From: Clostridia bacterium
GTDB lineage: Bacteria; Bacillota; Clostridia; DUPQ01
Direction: 5' to 3'
NCBI GenBank assembly: GCA_028690885.1
Contig: JAQVAJ010000116.1
Coordinates: 1 to 5,736, forward strand
DNA: 5,736 nt
The notes under the pieces were generated by a model that saw only the letters and a list, made by a program, of their open reading frames with translations, had not been told where the DNA came from and did not search any database. Positions 5,404-5,736 of this stretch are shown here, one piece after another; positions within the stretch are counted from its first letter, which is position 1; each line of letters starts with the position of its first letter. The translations under genes and the position numbers were made by a program.

Positions 5404-5736
5404 ATGGAAAAAGCGATTTTTGCCGCCGGTTGTTTCTGGGGCGTACAATACTATTTTGAAAAAGCTCCCGGTGTGGAACATACTACTGTGGGCTACATTG
5501 GAGGGCATAAGGATAATCCCGTTTACGAAGAAGTTAAATCACATACTACCGGCCATGCCGAAGCTATTGAGGTGGTGTATGATCCGGACCTGACGAGCTT
5601 CAGGGAGCTCTGTATGCTCTTTTTTGAGATTCACGATCCGGAGCAGACAGACGGACAGGGATCCGATAAAGGTCCTCAATACCGTTCGGAAATATTCTAT
5701 TTGAACGAAGAACAGCGCACTGTTGCCCTGGAGCTT
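5404..5736 (+). CDS. msrA: Peptide methionine sulfoxide reductase MsrA, N-terminal 111 residues (runs off window)
   Basis: MsrA reduces the S-epimer of methionine sulfoxide in proteins and free methionine back to methionine, using a cysteine recycled by thioredoxin. The N-terminus is cytoplasmic, with no signal peptide. GCFWG (9-13) carries the nucleophile Cys10. Tyr41 (YEEV), Glu53 (GHAE), Asp88 (GSDKG) and Tyr93 (QYRS) have the same spacing from Cys10 as the active-site residues of E. coli MsrA. HDPEQTDGQGSDKGPQYRS (78-96) is the conserved family block. The first ATG at 5404 gives the normal short N-terminus, starting about 9 residues before the catalytic Cys. The resolving cysteines, and any fused MsrB domain, would lie beyond the window. 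The gene is divergent from the peptidase-receptor array, and its GC (about 42-50%) resembles that of the left-edge gene rather than its neighbour. Its promoter abuts the start codon. Confidence 0.97.
   Translation, partial: MEKAIFAAGCFWGVQYYFEKAPGVEHTTVGYIGGHKDNPVYEEVKSHTTGHAEAIEVVYDPDLTSFRELCMLFFEIHDPEQTDGQGSDKGPQYRSEIFYLNEEQRTVALEL

Noticed and set aside
5366..5593. Plus-strand open frame of 75 codons beginning upstream of msrA
   Set aside because: Most of it is msrA read out of frame. The msrA frame has the GCFWG and GHAE motifs.

Overview
The window looks like chromosome from a member of the Bacteroidota, most likely the Bacteroidales. The evidence is a TonB-dependent receptor next to a DUF4249-type lipoprotein, a lipid-anchored C10 (streptopain-like) cysteine peptidase, a TAnnTTTG promoter box, the lack of clear Shine-Dalgarno sequences, and signal peptides ending in forms such as AFSQ|E. 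I cannot name the genus.

Layout. Almost everything lies on the minus strand. Read from right to left, it is a tight four-gene array. It begins with a C10-family peptidase lipoprotein (5006 down to 3747). An 18-base gap leads to a TonB-dependent outer-membrane receptor of 786 residues (3728 to 1368). A 1-base gap leads to a DUF4249 lipoprotein of 340 residues (1366 to 344). A 5-base gap leads to a small outer-membrane beta-barrel protein (338 down to the window edge, incomplete). The spacing suggests one transcript starting upstream of 5006. On the plus strand at the right edge is the start of msrA (methionine sulfoxide reductase A, from 5404, incomplete). It is divergent from the array across a 397-base intergenic region.

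The intergenic region (5007-5403) holds no gene I can support. It holds a good Bacteroidota-type promoter placed so close to msrA that the mRNA may be almost leaderless. It also has a TAnnTTTG box on the opposite strand overlapping that promoter, an exact TTGAT-N4-ATCAA palindrome of the FNR type, two copies of the palindrome-like GAAAGTTTCG, and several short inverted repeats nearer the peptidase gene.

How the genes may work together (inference). The peptidase is predicted to be exported and lipid-anchored, and all the expected active-site residues are visible. The receptor and DUF4249 protein form the two-part outer-membrane uptake pair common in this phylum. The simplest reading is a cell-surface or periplasmic protease that releases a peptide, haem or metal ligand from a protein, which the TonB receptor then imports. 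These three genes are clearly more AT-rich (about 23-35% GC in lines counted by hand) than the left-edge gene (about 48%) and msrA (about 42-50%). The block therefore looks like an acquired cassette placed between older genes.
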